DNA of 64,000 bases from contig CBDCSZ010000078.1 of the NCBI GenBank assembly GCA_965221935.1, positions 124,001 through 188,000 of the forward strand. Reading direction: 5' to 3'. This document shows, piece after piece, positions 1-8,663 of the stretch. The position numbers were made by a program, and so were the translations under genes. Below the pieces are notes generated by a model. That model saw only the letters and a program-made list of their open reading frames with translations. It was not told where the DNA came from and did not search any database. Positions within the stretch are counted from its first letter, which is position 1. Every line of letters begins with the position of its first letter. The stretch is from JAPOXR01 sp965221935. GTDB taxonomy: Bacteria; Pseudomonadota; Alphaproteobacteria; Rhodobacterales; Rhodobacteraceae.

Positions 1-281
1 TCTTCCAGGTGGTTTTCCGCCGCCTCAAAAATCCGCTGCGTGGCCTGCTTGCGGGTGTCCAGCGTGCGGCCGCCCCTGAGCCGGACAGATATGTCGATAA
101 AGCCGCGGTCCGCTTTGCCGTCGGCAATCGAATAGGTATCGCAGCGCAGGGCGCGCACACGGATCCCGGCCGCATCCGACAGACCTGTCGCGACCGCGGC
201 CCGCCTCAGCACATCGCAGAGATCCGCAAGGCTGGTCCATTCTTCGACATTCGCGGAGTATTCTATCGAAAGGTGCGGCAT
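1..281 (-). CDS. 5-carboxymethyl-2-hydroxymuconate delta-isomerase (CHMI family), partial
   Basis: The reading frame starts at the ATG at 281 and runs off the left edge, so only about 93 N-terminal residues are visible. The protein begins Met-Pro-His-Leu-Ser-Ile-Glu-Tyr-Ser-Ala-Asn, the characteristic CHMI start in which Pro becomes the N-terminal catalytic residue after Met removal, as in the tautomerase superfamily. Known members (HpaF/HpcD) isomerise an intermediate of homoprotocatechuate (4-hydroxyphenylacetate) degradation in the cytoplasm. The start lies 23 bp after the stop of the same-strand aminotransferase, so the two are probably co-transcribed. Which ring-cleavage pathway it serves cannot be told from this window, because no other pathway gene is present. 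Confidence 0.8.
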   Translation of the reverse strand, partial: MPHLSIEYSANVEEWTSLADLCDVLRRAAVATGLSDAAGIRVRALRCDTYSIADGKADRGFIDISVRLRGGRTLDTRKQATQRIFEAAENHLE

Positions 282-304
282 CGTGTGTTTCGCGGCGGCG
301 GCGG

Positions 305-1657
305 TCAGGCCATCGCAAGGCCAGTGTCCAGCGCCGAAAGAAGGTCGTCCGCTTCGTCTTCGGTCAGCACCAATGGCGGAGACATCAGGATGTTGTGACC
401 GGAGGTGCGGACCATCACGCCGGCCTCGTAGATGTTGCGGTGAATCCGATCTGCAGAATCCTTGTCGATCGGTGATTTTGACGCCCTGTCCGACACCAGC
501 TCGATTCCGAGCATCAGGCCGTGGCCGCAGCGCACATCGCCAACAATATCGTGCTTCGCTTTGAGCCTTTTCAGACCTTCGTAAAGCTGCGCGCCGCGAG
601 CCGCCGCATTGTCCTTCACCACGAGGCGCTTGGTTTCCTCAAGGCAGGCGACACCGGCAGCGGCGCCGACCGGGTGGCCGGAATAGGTGTAGCCGTGTCC
701 GAGAAATCCTTCGCTGGTCTCTTCGGCTTCGAAGACCTCAGCCACGGTCTCCGTAAGGAGCGCCGCTCCGAACGGAAAGTAGCCGTTGGTGATCGCTTTT
801 GCGATGGTCATCATGTCGGGCTTGACGCCCCAATGGCGTGAGCCGCACCAGTCGCCAGTGCGGCCGAATCCGGTGATCACCTCATCGGCAATCAACAGGA
901 TCCCGTGTTTTGAACAGATTTCGCGGACCGCCGGCATAAAACTGTGGTGCGGAGGGATCACGCCGCCGGCTCCCAGCACCGGTTCCATGATAAACGCGGC
1001 AATAGTCGAGGGTGCCTGGAAATCGATCTCGGCTTCGAGAGCCGACACGCAAAGCGCCGCCAGTTTTTCCGGATCGTCCTCGTTGAATGGATTGCGGTAA
1101 CAATACGGCGCCGGGATATGGAAACAGCCGGGAAGCAGCGGTTCGTAGGAGTGGCGGAAACGGTTGCCGCCGTTGACACTGGACCCGCCGAAATGCGTTC
1201 CATGATAGCCCAGTCTGAGACTGATGAATTTGTAGCGCCCGGCCTCGCCCCGCAGACGGTGGTACTGCCGCGCCAGGCGCAGCGCCGTTTCCACGCTGTC
1301 GCTGCCGCCGGATGTGAAAAAAGCGCGGCCGATCTCTTCTTCGGCGAAAAACTCCCGCAGCATATAGGCAAGTTCGATAATCTTGTCGTTCGCCGTTCCC
1401 CGGAAATTGGAATAGTAGGGCAGACGCTCAAGCTGGTCAGAGATCGCCTGCTTGACCGGTTCGCATGAGTAACCCAGATTGACGTTCCAAAGCCCGCCCA
1501 CCGCATCCAGCGTTTGGTGTCCGTCGAGATCGCGGATATGGCAGCCATTGGCTTCAACGATGACCGCAGGAGGGTTGGCGCGCGTTTCCGCAGGATGTGA
1601 CATGGGCTGCCAGCTGTGGCGTCCGTTGTTTTCGATCAGGAAATTTGAGTCCAGCAT
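305..1657 (-). CDS. class III (omega-amino acid type) PLP-dependent aminotransferase
   Basis: A protein of about 450 aa with class III aminotransferase hallmarks: a TSGGSDSVETALRLAR cofactor segment, the Asp-containing ADEVITGFGRTG motif and the Schiff-base lysine region IAKAITNGYFPFGA. Family members move amino groups from beta-alanine, putrescine, taurine or similar omega-amino compounds to pyruvate or 2-oxoglutarate. I chose the ATG at 1657 over the longer frame beginning at 1684 because a GGAG ribosome-binding site sits about 7 bases upstream and the protein then starts at a family-typical place. It precedes the CHMI gene in an apparent operon. The substrate is not evident. The agmatinase-like gene at 7.4 kb would be consistent with guanidino or polyamine catabolism, but that is inference. 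Confidence 0.9.
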   Translation of the reverse strand: MLDSNFLIENNGRHSWQPMSHPAETRANPPAVIVEANGCHIRDLDGHQTLDAVGGLWNVNLGYSCEPVKQAISDQLERLPYYSNFRGTANDKIIELAYMLREFFAEEEIGRAFFTSGGSDSVETALRLARQYHRLRGEAGRYKFISLRLGYHGTHFGGSSVNGGNRFRHSYEPLLPGCFHIPAPYCYRNPFNEDDPEKLAALCVSALEAEIDFQAPSTIAAFIMEPVLGAGGVIPPHHSFMPAVREICSKHGILLIADEVITGFGRTGDWCGSRHWGVKPDMMTIAKAITNGYFPFGAALLTETVAEVFEAEETSEGFLGHGYTYSGHPVGAAAGVACLEETKRLVVKDNAAARGAQLYEGLKRLKAKHDIVGDVRCGHGLMLGIELVSDRASKSPIDKDSADRIHRNIYEAGVMVRTSGHNILMSPPLVLTEDEADDLLSALDTGLAMA

Positions 1658-1702
1658 CAGCCGTATCTCCGGGCAGCGGGCCACAGGGTCATGATCCTGT
1701 GC

Positions 1703-3341
1703 CAGTAATTCTAATTTTGGATTTTTGAGTTTTTAACGTGTTGTATCACAACGGTTTTTTGGCCCGGGGAAATTTTTTTCCGCCGCAGGCGGCTGCGCGC
1801 CGGCGGTTCCCCGGCGGCGGGCGAATCACCTGCCGCCGACGCCGCTCCGGCCGCCGGCTCCTGGGGAAAAGGCGCGGAGAAGACATGTAAGTTATTGTTT
1901 TTACTTACATTTGTACAAATTTTTGATATGTGCATAATGCGGCGCCATGTCCCCGCTGGCCGGATACATCGCCGACATGCGCGAACTCTGCGCGTCCGCC
2001 CCGGACCGCAGGACCGGCGCCAACGCCCGCCTGGAGATGGCCGACATCGGCATGGCGGCCTTCGCCGTCTTCTTCCTGCAGTGCCCGTCCTTCCTGGCGG
2101 CGCAGGCGCAGCTTCAGTCCCGCCAGGGCCGGTCCAACGCCCGGACCCTGTTCGGCATTGACCGGCTGCCGACCGACAGCCACATCCGCAGCGTGCTCGA
2201 CGGCGTGCCGCCGGAGCGCTTCGATTCCATCTTCACCCGGACCGTCGACCAGCTGGACCGCCAGGGCGCCCTTGACCGGCTGCGCCGGCTTGACGGGCGG
2301 CTGCTGATCGCCCTTGACGGCACCGAGTATTTCACCTCCTGCAGCATCGGCTGCCGGAACTGCTCGCAGCGGAAACTGGCGGACGGGCGGACACAGAACT
2401 TCCACGCCGTGCTCGGCGCCAGCATCGTCGCCCCGGGAACCTCGCGCCTCCTGCCGCTGCCGCCGGAGTTCATCCGCCCGCAGGACGGGGCTGAGAAACA
2501 GGACTGCGAGATCAACGCCGCCAAGCGCTGGCTGCGGCGGACCGGATCCGGCCTGGCCCGGCTCAGACCGGTTTATCTCGGCGACGACCTCTACTGCCGC
2601 CAGCCGCTCTGCGAGGCCGTGCTGGCCGCCGGCGGAAGCTTCATCCTGACCTGCAAGCCGAGCTCGCACACAACGCTTTACGAGTATATTCAAGGGGTTG
2701 AGACCGGCTGTCTGACCCGGACCGAGGGCCGGAAAAAGAAAAAGCGCCAGCTGCGCTACCGCTGGATGAGCGGTCTGCCGATCCGTGACGGAAAGGACGC
2801 GCTGGAAGTCAACTGGTTCGAAGTCACCATCACATCGCCGTCCGGAAAGCGGCTCTGCCGCAACAGCTTCGCCACCGACCTCCCGGTCGGCCCGGACAGC
2901 GTCGCCGAACTGGCCGACTGCGCCCGGGCCCGGTGGAAAGTGGAGAACAACACCTTCAAGGCTCTCAAGGACGGCTACCATCTCGAGCACAACTTCGGGC
3001 ACGGCAAGGAAACCCTGGCCAGCCTGCTGGCGACCTTCAACCTGATCGCGTTCCTGATGCAGAGCGCCTGCGACCTGGTCTGCGAAAGCTGGCAGGAGGC
3101 CCGGGCAAAGCTCGCCGCCCGCTACCGGCTTCTTGACAACCTGAAGTTCCTGACCGTCTACGTCGTGCACGACGACTGGGACGCCGTGATGCGGACAATC
3201 ATCACCGGCGAGCTGCCGGAAAAGCCTCCGTAACCGGAACCGGCAGCCCCGCCCCTTCCGCCGAAACACAGTAGAAATCCGCCCGGAAACGCAGCCGAAA
3301 ATGAAGAAAAAACCGATGTGAACGCATAATTGGAATTACTG
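1703..3341 (+). mobile_element. Insertion sequence B, copy 1, complete (1,639 bp, 9-bp target duplication)
   Basis: Both ends carry imperfect inverted repeats, CAGTAATTCTAATTTTGG on the left and CAGTAATTCCAATTATGC read inward from the right. The 9-bp sequence ATCCTGTGC occurs immediately outside each end (1694-1702 and 3342-3350), which is a clean target-site duplication. One transposase gene fills the element. A second copy in opposite orientation is the outermost layer of the IS nest at 14780-27674. I cannot assign the family with confidence. Confidence 0.93.
1947..3233 (+). CDS. DDE transposase of insertion sequence B
   Basis: A 428-aa transposase with probable catalytic acidic residues at LLIALDGTEYF (first D), PVYLGDDLYC (second D) and the C-terminal RWKVENN (E), followed by a His/Asn-rich stretch HLEHNFGHGKET. 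It resembles IS4-superfamily/ISNCY-type transposases, but the classical YREK pattern is imperfect and the 9-bp target duplication leaves the family open. Compared with copy 2 the C-terminus is shorter: here PP is followed by a TAA, while copy 2 reads on for about 37 more residues. The tail may therefore be dispensable or this copy may be damaged. Confidence 0.88.
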   Translation: MSPLAGYIADMRELCASAPDRRTGANARLEMADIGMAAFAVFFLQCPSFLAAQAQLQSRQGRSNARTLFGIDRLPTDSHIRSVLDGVPPERFDSIFTRTVDQLDRQGALDRLRRLDGRLLIALDGTEYFTSCSIGCRNCSQRKLADGRTQNFHAVLGASIVAPGTSRLLPLPPEFIRPQDGAEKQDCEINAAKRWLRRTGSGLARLRPVYLGDDLYCRQPLCEAVLAAGGSFILTCKPSSHTTLYEYIQGVETGCLTRTEGRKKKKRQLRYRWMSGLPIRDGKDALEVNWFEVTITSPSGKRLCRNSFATDLPVGPDSVAELADCARARWKVENNTFKALKDGYHLEHNFGHGKETLASLLATFNLIAFLMQSACDLVCESWQEARAKLAARYRLLDNLKFLTVYVVHDDWDAVMRTIITGELPEKPP

Positions 3342-3450
3342 ATCCTGTGCTTTGACTGTTGCGCATAATACATCGTATTGGCAATGGAGCCAATTGACTG
3401 ACTGAACGGGCGCCGCCGGATTGCTGCCAGAATTTTCCCACTGAATTTCA

Positions 3451-4122
3451 ATGAAAACCGAAGCGCCGCCATTCTCGGAACTGAAAGCAAAACACCGCTT
3501 CGTCAGGGATGAGATTCACGAACACCTCAACATCCGCACACACCGCGCGCTGAGCTGGCTGCAGCGCGCGGAGCTGGCCCGGGAGTCCGACGACGACCCG
3601 GACAGCGCATTCATATTCTACTGGATCGCGTTCAACTCCATTTATGCGGCCGAGCGCATATATCGGTCCGGAGTCTCCGAAAAGGATGTGTTTTCCGATT
3701 TTTTCCGGGACGTCGTGGAACTTGACGACGACCGGTCGGTGTACAACGCAATTTGGAAGGAGTTTTCCGACTCGATCCGGCTTCTGATTAACAACAAGTA
3801 TGTTTTTCAGCCTTTTTGGGAGTCCATGAACCACTCCGACAACCACTGGGAGGCTAAATTCGAAGAGAGCAAGAAACAGTTCTTGTTCGCATTCCGCCGC
3901 CAGGACACAATCATGATTCTCTGTATCCTGTTTGGCCGTTTGTATGTGCTGCGCAACCAGCTGGTGCATGGCGGCGCGACCTGGAAAAGCGGCAAAAACC
4001 GCTCGCAGGTCCGGGACGGGACAAACATCATGGCGTTTCTGGTCCCAATTTTCATTGATCTGATGATCAGCCACCCGTACATCAAATGGCCAAAGCCATT
4101 CTATCCGGTGTTTCCGCACTGA
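3451..4122 (+). CDS. HEPN-domain protein (Apea-like), putative RNase or nucleotide-binding
   Basis: A 223-aa all-helical protein with an RNQLVH motif at residues 168-173, the Rx4-6H signature of HEPN domains, preceded by a helical region with FYWIAFNSIYAAE. HEPN proteins are often toxins, RNases or defence components, but many solitary Apea-like HEPN genes have no assigned role. No partner (MNT or antitoxin) gene is adjacent. It sits 100 bp right of IS copy B1 and immediately before the dehydratase gene on the same strand. There is no clear ribosome-binding site before the ATG. Confidence 0.72.
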   Translation: MKTEAPPFSELKAKHRFVRDEIHEHLNIRTHRALSWLQRAELARESDDDPDSAFIFYWIAFNSIYAAERIYRSGVSEKDVFSDFFRDVVELDDDRSVYNAIWKEFSDSIRLLINNKYVFQPFWESMNHSDNHWEAKFEESKKQFLFAFRRQDTIMILCILFGRLYVLRNQLVHGGATWKSGKNRSQVRDGTNIMAFLVPIFIDLMISHPYIKWPKPFYPVFPH

Positions 4123-4168
4123 CAGCCGATTGACGCCGATCGCCGGAATCGCTCCAACTGGACACGCT

Positions 4169-5275
4169 ATGAAGATTGCTTCCATTCGCGCCTGGCAGGT
4201 TGATCTGCCGCTTGTCGAGGGGCGCTATTCGTGGTCGGACGGAAAATTTGTTGAAGTCTTTGACAATACTGTCCTCGAGATCAAGGCTGACAACGGGCTG
4301 TGCGGCTACGCGGAGTGCTGCCCGCTCGGACCGGTCTATCTGCCGTCGTATGCGGAAGGTGTGCGCACCGGCATTCAGAAAATCGCGCCGCGCCTGATCG
4401 GCTGCGATCCGCGCGATCTGTCGGTCGTCGGACGGGTTATGAACGATGCGCTCTTGGGTCATCCCTATGTCAAGGCGCCGCTCGACATCGCCTGTTGGGA
4501 TCTGCTTGGAAAATCAGTGGGCGAGCCGGTGTATCGGCTGCTTGGCGGCAGGTCGCAGGACAGCATCGGTCTTTACCGGGCGATCTCGCAAGACTCTGCG
4601 GACAACATGGCCGCCAATGTGCGGTCCTACCGGGAGCAGGGATACCGCAAGTTTCAGCTGAAGGTCGGCGGCGACCCGCTTGCCGACATTGACCGCATCC
4701 GCAGAGTGAGAGAATTGCTGGATCCGTCGGATATTCTGGTCGCGGACGCCAACACCGGCTGGACCCGGGCCCAGGCAGCGCGGGTCATCGCGGCCATCCC
4801 GGATATCGATGTATTCATTGAACAGCCTTGCAAGACCTATGCCGAATGTCTTTCGGTCCGCCGCCGCTGCGTCAAACCGTTTACCCTTGACGAAACAATT
4901 GACAGCCCCGAGATGCTGATGCGGGCGCTTGCCGACGATGCGATGGACACAATCAACCTGAAGCTGTCGAAGGTCGGGGGATTGACGCAGGCCAGGCTGA
5001 TGAGGGACATCTGCCTTGAAACAAACACGCCCGTGCTGATTGAAGATTCGTGGGGCGGCGACATTGCGACCGCGGCGCTGGCGCATTTGGCCATTTCCAC
5101 TCCGGAGGAATTCTGTTTCGCCGCGACCGACTTCAACTCCTATGTCACAGTGCGGACAGCCAATGGCGCGCCGGTCCGTGAAAACGGCAGAATGTCGGTT
5201 TCCGACCGGCCCGGCCTCGGCATCGTGCCGGTCATTGAGGATTTTGGCGATCCAGTCTTTGCAATCACAGAATAG
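4169..5275 (+). CDS. enolase-superfamily (mandelate racemase/muconate-lactonising type) dehydratase, candidate cis-3-hydroxy-L-proline dehydratase
   Basis: A 368-aa protein with the MR/MLE layout: an N-terminal capping domain, then a barrel with the lysine region KFQLKVGGD, metal ligands in VADANTGW (D), FIEQPC (E) and LDETI (D/E), and the opposite-face lysine in NLKLSKVGGLT. This subgroup includes cis-3-hydroxy-L-proline dehydratase as well as racemases and cycloisomerases. I favour the dehydratase because the neighbouring gene at 6363 is a proline-racemase-family member of the trans-3-hydroxyproline dehydratase type. The ATG at 4169 gives the expected family start (MKIASIRAWQVDLPL); the 13 residues upstream look non-native. 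Confidence 0.82.
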   Translation: MKIASIRAWQVDLPLVEGRYSWSDGKFVEVFDNTVLEIKADNGLCGYAECCPLGPVYLPSYAEGVRTGIQKIAPRLIGCDPRDLSVVGRVMNDALLGHPYVKAPLDIACWDLLGKSVGEPVYRLLGGRSQDSIGLYRAISQDSADNMAANVRSYREQGYRKFQLKVGGDPLADIDRIRRVRELLDPSDILVADANTGWTRAQAARVIAAIPDIDVFIEQPCKTYAECLSVRRRCVKPFTLDETIDSPEMLMRALADDAMDTINLKLSKVGGLTQARLMRDICLETNTPVLIEDSWGGDIATAALAHLAISTPEEFCFAATDFNSYVTVRTANGAPVRENGRMSVSDRPGLGIVPVIEDFGDPVFAITE

Positions 5276-5613
5276 GCTGCCGGGAATCTGCGGCATCCCA
5301 GTGCCCTGCGGTTAAATCTGACTCCGGCCGGTACGTGGCACAAGTCAGTTGATGGGGAATTTGCACGGTTCTGATGCCAGACCCGGACTCGGACAACACC
5401 GAACAAGGCACAAAGTCGATCGGGGCTTGGGCGAGTGGGAAGATGGAAACTGTGATCCGCAGCTTTGGGGATCTTGCAGGCGTGATCCCGAGCGGCACAG
5501 CCGAAAGGAATTCTCTGACACGGCGGCAGAATTGTTGCCGCTGCACATGAAAGCGCTGCCGAACTGCTCGACCCGCTGATCCCGCCGGAGTTCGACCCCT
5601 CGGAGCCAAGCTG
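5276..5613. other. intergenic stretch, no gene recognised
   Basis: About 340 bp without a convincing reading frame. It directly abuts a decayed ABC-permease gene and is probably more of the same eroded locus. No RNA gene or repeat was seen. Confidence 0.5.
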
Positions 5614-6025
5614 TCAGGACGGGTCCGAGGCTAGAACGCCAAACACCAGTTCCACCGCGATCACCGTGTGCCACGCGAGGGCCCAGCCGATGCGCATCCC
5701 GGTCAGAATCGAATGAAATGCAGCGGGAATCAGGATCTTGTGGATGCTGCCGAATCTTCCGATGCCGTAATTCTATCCCACCCTCCGCTGCATTGCACTG
5801 ACCGGCTTGAATCCGGAATGCGCATGCAGCGCCACGGGCCAAATAATTGAGTGCAGGAGCGTGAACACCGCCGCCGCCTCACCGAGACCGAATCACGGCA
5901 TTGCCATCGGCGGCAGCGCAATGGCCCGCAGAACCCCAATCCCAGCCAGCCGACAGCTGCGCTCGACACATCCGGAAAGATGTTTCGGTTGAACTGACCA
6001 AGCAAGGAAACGGCCGCCGAGTTGA
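5614..6025 (-). pseudogene. decayed ABC-transporter permease (TauC/SsuC-like)
   Basis: Pieces of a nitrate/taurine-type permease can be read on the minus strand in more than one frame. The C-terminal piece, ending in a TGA at 5614-5616, reads KILIPAAFHSILTGMRIGWALAWHTVIAVELVFG, the cytoplasmic-loop/EAA-type region that docks with the ATPase. Upstream, other frames give FNRNIFPDV and LGEAAAVFTLLHSIIWPVALHAHSGFK, which fit earlier parts of the same permease. Several frameshifts are needed to join them and no ATPase or binding-protein gene is adjacent. It is a relic, not a functional gene. Confidence 0.7.
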
Positions 6026-6362
6026 ATCTTCCGGTGGTTCCCTCTCCGTCTGGCCTGCGTTTTCCAATCCAAGCCTTTGATTGCCAGACAACGGCCAGTC
6101 CGTCACCAGCAGCCACTGCTTCTTCCCAAGAAATTTTCGATAAGAAATGTTGCGCATCCCGAAACTTTGCTGTCGGCGGCAAAGGGCGTATGCTCGCGGC
6201 GATGCAGGAATCCGCACTCAGCGGCCAATCGGCAGCCGCCATGGAGGATTGAATGGCCACGCGAAGACTATTGGATTCCGACTGTCTCGGTCTTGGTTTT
6301 GAGCCGGCTCTCGGCAATCTTCACGAAACCGAATTTGAGATACCCGGATAGGCTGTGCCCGC
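6026..6362. other. intergenic stretch with possible further permease remnants
   Basis: About 340 bp between the permease relic and the racemase-family gene. On the minus strand scattered fragments could continue the permease N-terminus, but I cannot support a gene. The promoter of the gene at 6363 presumably lies here; no clear sigma-70 boxes were picked out. Confidence 0.4.
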
Positions 6363-7397
6363 ATGCGCAGCAGCCGGATCATCCATGTCGTCTCGGCCCA
6401 CGCCGAGGGAGAAGTCGGCGATGTGATCGTCGGCGGCGTGGCCCCGCCTCCCGGCGGCACATTGTGGCAACAGCGCAGTCACATCGCCGAAGACGGCTGG
6501 CTGCGTGAATTCATGCTCAACGAACCCCGCGGCGGTGTGTTCCGGCATGTCAATTTGCTTGTGCCGCCGAAACATCCGGAAGCGGATATGGGATTCATTG
6601 TCATGGAGCCGGCGGACACCCCGCCAATGTCGGGATCAAACTCGATCTGCGTTGCAACGGTGCTGCTGGAGTCCGGAATTCTACCGATGTCCGAACCAGT
6701 GACAAAGCTGACGCTTGAGGCGCCGGGCGGGCTGGTTCATGCCCGCGCCGAATGCCGCCGCGGCAAAGCGGAACGGATCACAATTCAAAATCTGCCTTCC
6801 TTTGCCGGCGAGCAGGGTCGGACAATACAGGTTCCCGGAATCGGCACTCTGCCTGTCGACACGGCGTTTGGAGGCGACAGTTTTGTTGTCGTCGACGCGA
6901 ACGCCGTTGAAATTGAATTCAATCCGCCGAACGCGCGGCGAATTGCGGAGATTGGATCTCTCATCTGTCGTGCGGCCGACGAACAGATTGGCTTTGCGCA
7001 CCCGGATATTCCGGATTGGCGACACATCTCGTTCTGTCTGTTTGTCGGCGCGGTCTCCGAAGCTGAACTGGGCCTGACGGCACGCACAGCGGTTTCAATT
7101 CGACCCGGCAAGGTTGACCGGTCACCCTGCGGAACCGGAGTGTCGGCGCTGATGGCTCTGTTGCACGCCAAGGGCAGGATGGGCGTCGGCCAGACGCTGA
7201 CCGCCCGTTCCGTCATCGACACTGTTTTCACCGGACGGATTGCCGGCACTGCGGACATCGGCGGCAAACAGGCAATCGTCCCCGAATTGACTGGCCGTGC
7301 ATGGATCACCGGCACACACCAGCATCTGCTCGACCCGGACGACCCGTTTCCGCGAGGCTACCGCCTGAGCGACAGCTGGGGTGTTGCGCCGGGCTGA
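6363..7397 (+). CDS. proline racemase family protein, likely trans-3-hydroxy-L-proline dehydratase
   Basis: A 344-aa protein of the proline racemase/hydroxyproline epimerase fold. The first catalytic position, normally Cys in racemases and 4-hydroxyproline epimerases, is Ser here (MSGSNSICVATVLLESG). The second, in the DRSPCGTG motif, keeps its Cys. A Ser/Thr plus Cys pair is the pattern described for trans-3-hydroxy-L-proline dehydratases, which convert the substrate to delta1-pyrroline-2-carboxylate. Together with the enolase-type dehydratase at 4169 this suggests 3-hydroxyproline use. It converges with the ureohydrolase gene (21 bp gap). Confidence 0.85.
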   Translation: MRSSRIIHVVSAHAEGEVGDVIVGGVAPPPGGTLWQQRSHIAEDGWLREFMLNEPRGGVFRHVNLLVPPKHPEADMGFIVMEPADTPPMSGSNSICVATVLLESGILPMSEPVTKLTLEAPGGLVHARAECRRGKAERITIQNLPSFAGEQGRTIQVPGIGTLPVDTAFGGDSFVVVDANAVEIEFNPPNARRIAEIGSLICRAADEQIGFAHPDIPDWRHISFCLFVGAVSEAELGLTARTAVSIRPGKVDRSPCGTGVSALMALLHAKGRMGVGQTLTARSVIDTVFTGRIAGTADIGGKQAIVPELTGRAWITGTHQHLLDPDDPFPRGYRLSDSWGVAPG

Positions 7398-7418
7398 ACA
7401 GCAGCAGCCGGGTTCGAT

Positions 7419-8363
7419 TCAGCCGGCCGCGCCTGGCAGCGCACAAAGTATTTCGAAAAGGATGTTTGCCCCGATCAGCGCCGTGTTTCCTGAAGGATCG
7501 TAGGGCGGAGACACTTCCACCAGGTCGCCGCCGACGATGTTCAGCCCGCGGCAGCCGCGAATGATTTCCAGAGCTTGAATGGTGGTCAGCCCACCGATTT
7601 CAACTGTCCCGGTGCCCGGCGCAAAAGCTGGATCCAGGCTGTCGATATCGTAGGATATGTAAACAGGTGCCTCAGCCCCGAAATTCTCCCTGATTTCCGC
7701 CATCAGAGGCGACAGCGACTTGTGCCAACACTCTTCCGCCTGCACGACCCGAAACCCCAGGTTTCGGCCCCAATCGTAGTCTTCCGCCGTGTATCCTGTG
7801 CCCCTTAGCCCGATCTGGACGGTTTTTTCCGGAATGATCAATTCCTCTTCGACGGCTCTGCGAAACGGCGTCCCGTGCGCGATTTTCTCGCCAAACATTA
7901 CGTCTGAAGTGTCCGCGTGGGCATCCACGTGTATCAGCGCGACAGGCCCGTGTTTCGCTGCAGCCGCCCGCAGAACCGGATAGGTCAGGGTGTGGTCGCC
8001 GCCAAGTATGAGCGGGATTGCGCCATCGCCGAGAATTTCGGCGATGCCCTCTTCAATGATGCCGCAAGTCGCGCCGAGGTTGAACGTATTGATCGCGAGA
8101 TCGCCGATATCCGAAACCTGGAGATTTTCGAAAGGCGCTACCCCGTTGCCCATGCCGTAGGGTCTGATCATGCAGCTCTCTGCCCGGATCTGGCGCGGAC
8201 CGTGCCGCGTTCCGGCCCGGTTCGAAGCCCCGATGTCCATCGGAATGCCGACAAAGCAGACATCAAGACCGCGGGCGGTGGTTTGTTCGGGCAGCCGCAT
8301 CATGGTTGCGGGTCCGCCAAAACGCGGCATTTCATTTCCGCCGAGCGGCTGATTGAAGGGCAT
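7419..8363 (-). CDS. agmatinase/guanidino-acid ureohydrolase (arginase family)
   Basis: A 314-aa ureohydrolase with the family's binuclear manganese motifs: GGDHTLTYP, HVDAHADTSD and SYDIDSLDPAFAPGTGT. Members hydrolyse agmatine, guanidinobutyrate, guanidinopropionate or arginine to urea plus an amine; the exact substrate cannot be read from sequence. The ATG at 8363 was chosen, rather than the longer frame from 8630, because a GGAAAGG ribosome-binding site precedes it and the family-typical N-terminus (MPFNQPLGGNEMPRFGG) starts there. It is transcribed divergently from tupB with a 300-bp spacer. Confidence 0.9.
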   Translation of the reverse strand: MPFNQPLGGNEMPRFGGPATMMRLPEQTTARGLDVCFVGIPMDIGASNRAGTRHGPRQIRAESCMIRPYGMGNGVAPFENLQVSDIGDLAINTFNLGATCGIIEEGIAEILGDGAIPLILGGDHTLTYPVLRAAAAKHGPVALIHVDAHADTSDVMFGEKIAHGTPFRRAVEEELIIPEKTVQIGLRGTGYTAEDYDWGRNLGFRVVQAEECWHKSLSPLMAEIRENFGAEAPVYISYDIDSLDPAFAPGTGTVEIGGLTTIQALEIIRGCRGLNIVGGDLVEVSPPYDPSGNTALIGANILFEILCALPGAAG

Positions 8364-8663
8364 GCGAATCCTTTCCAGGGCAAACAGAATTGGCGTCATT
8401 CGATCCGGACCAACAATAGCCGCGCTGATGCAGGCGGCAAGTCTGTTGCGTCTTTCTGGTCCCGGCGCACACCCATAACCTTCCCGCAGGGCGGAATTCC
8501 GCCCGCAAAGCCCATGACCGCGATCGATCTGCAGCCATTTTGCAGACGCCTGGCAACACGCCTCGGTGTGTCTCCGTTTGCACGTTGAACGGCACGGGGT
8601 TACGAGTCTTTGTGTGATCCGGCAGTCCATTTAAGCGACGGCGCAGGCGGGAAAGTTTGCCAG
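8364..8663. promoter_or_regulatory. divergent intergenic region between ureohydrolase gene and tupBCA, with a perfect palindrome
   Basis: This 300-bp spacer must hold the promoters of both divergent units. It contains the perfect 16-bp palindrome GGGCGGAATTCCGCCC at 8489-8504, which could be an operator or an RNA hairpin. I see no clear ModE box and cannot confirm a molybdenum or tungsten cofactor riboswitch, although one would be a reasonable expectation upstream of a tungstate transporter. Confidence 0.4.

Noticed and set aside
1905..3269. 454-aa minus-strand frame across IS B1
   Set aside because: Antisense shadow of the transposase; the same pattern recurs opposite the second IS B copy.
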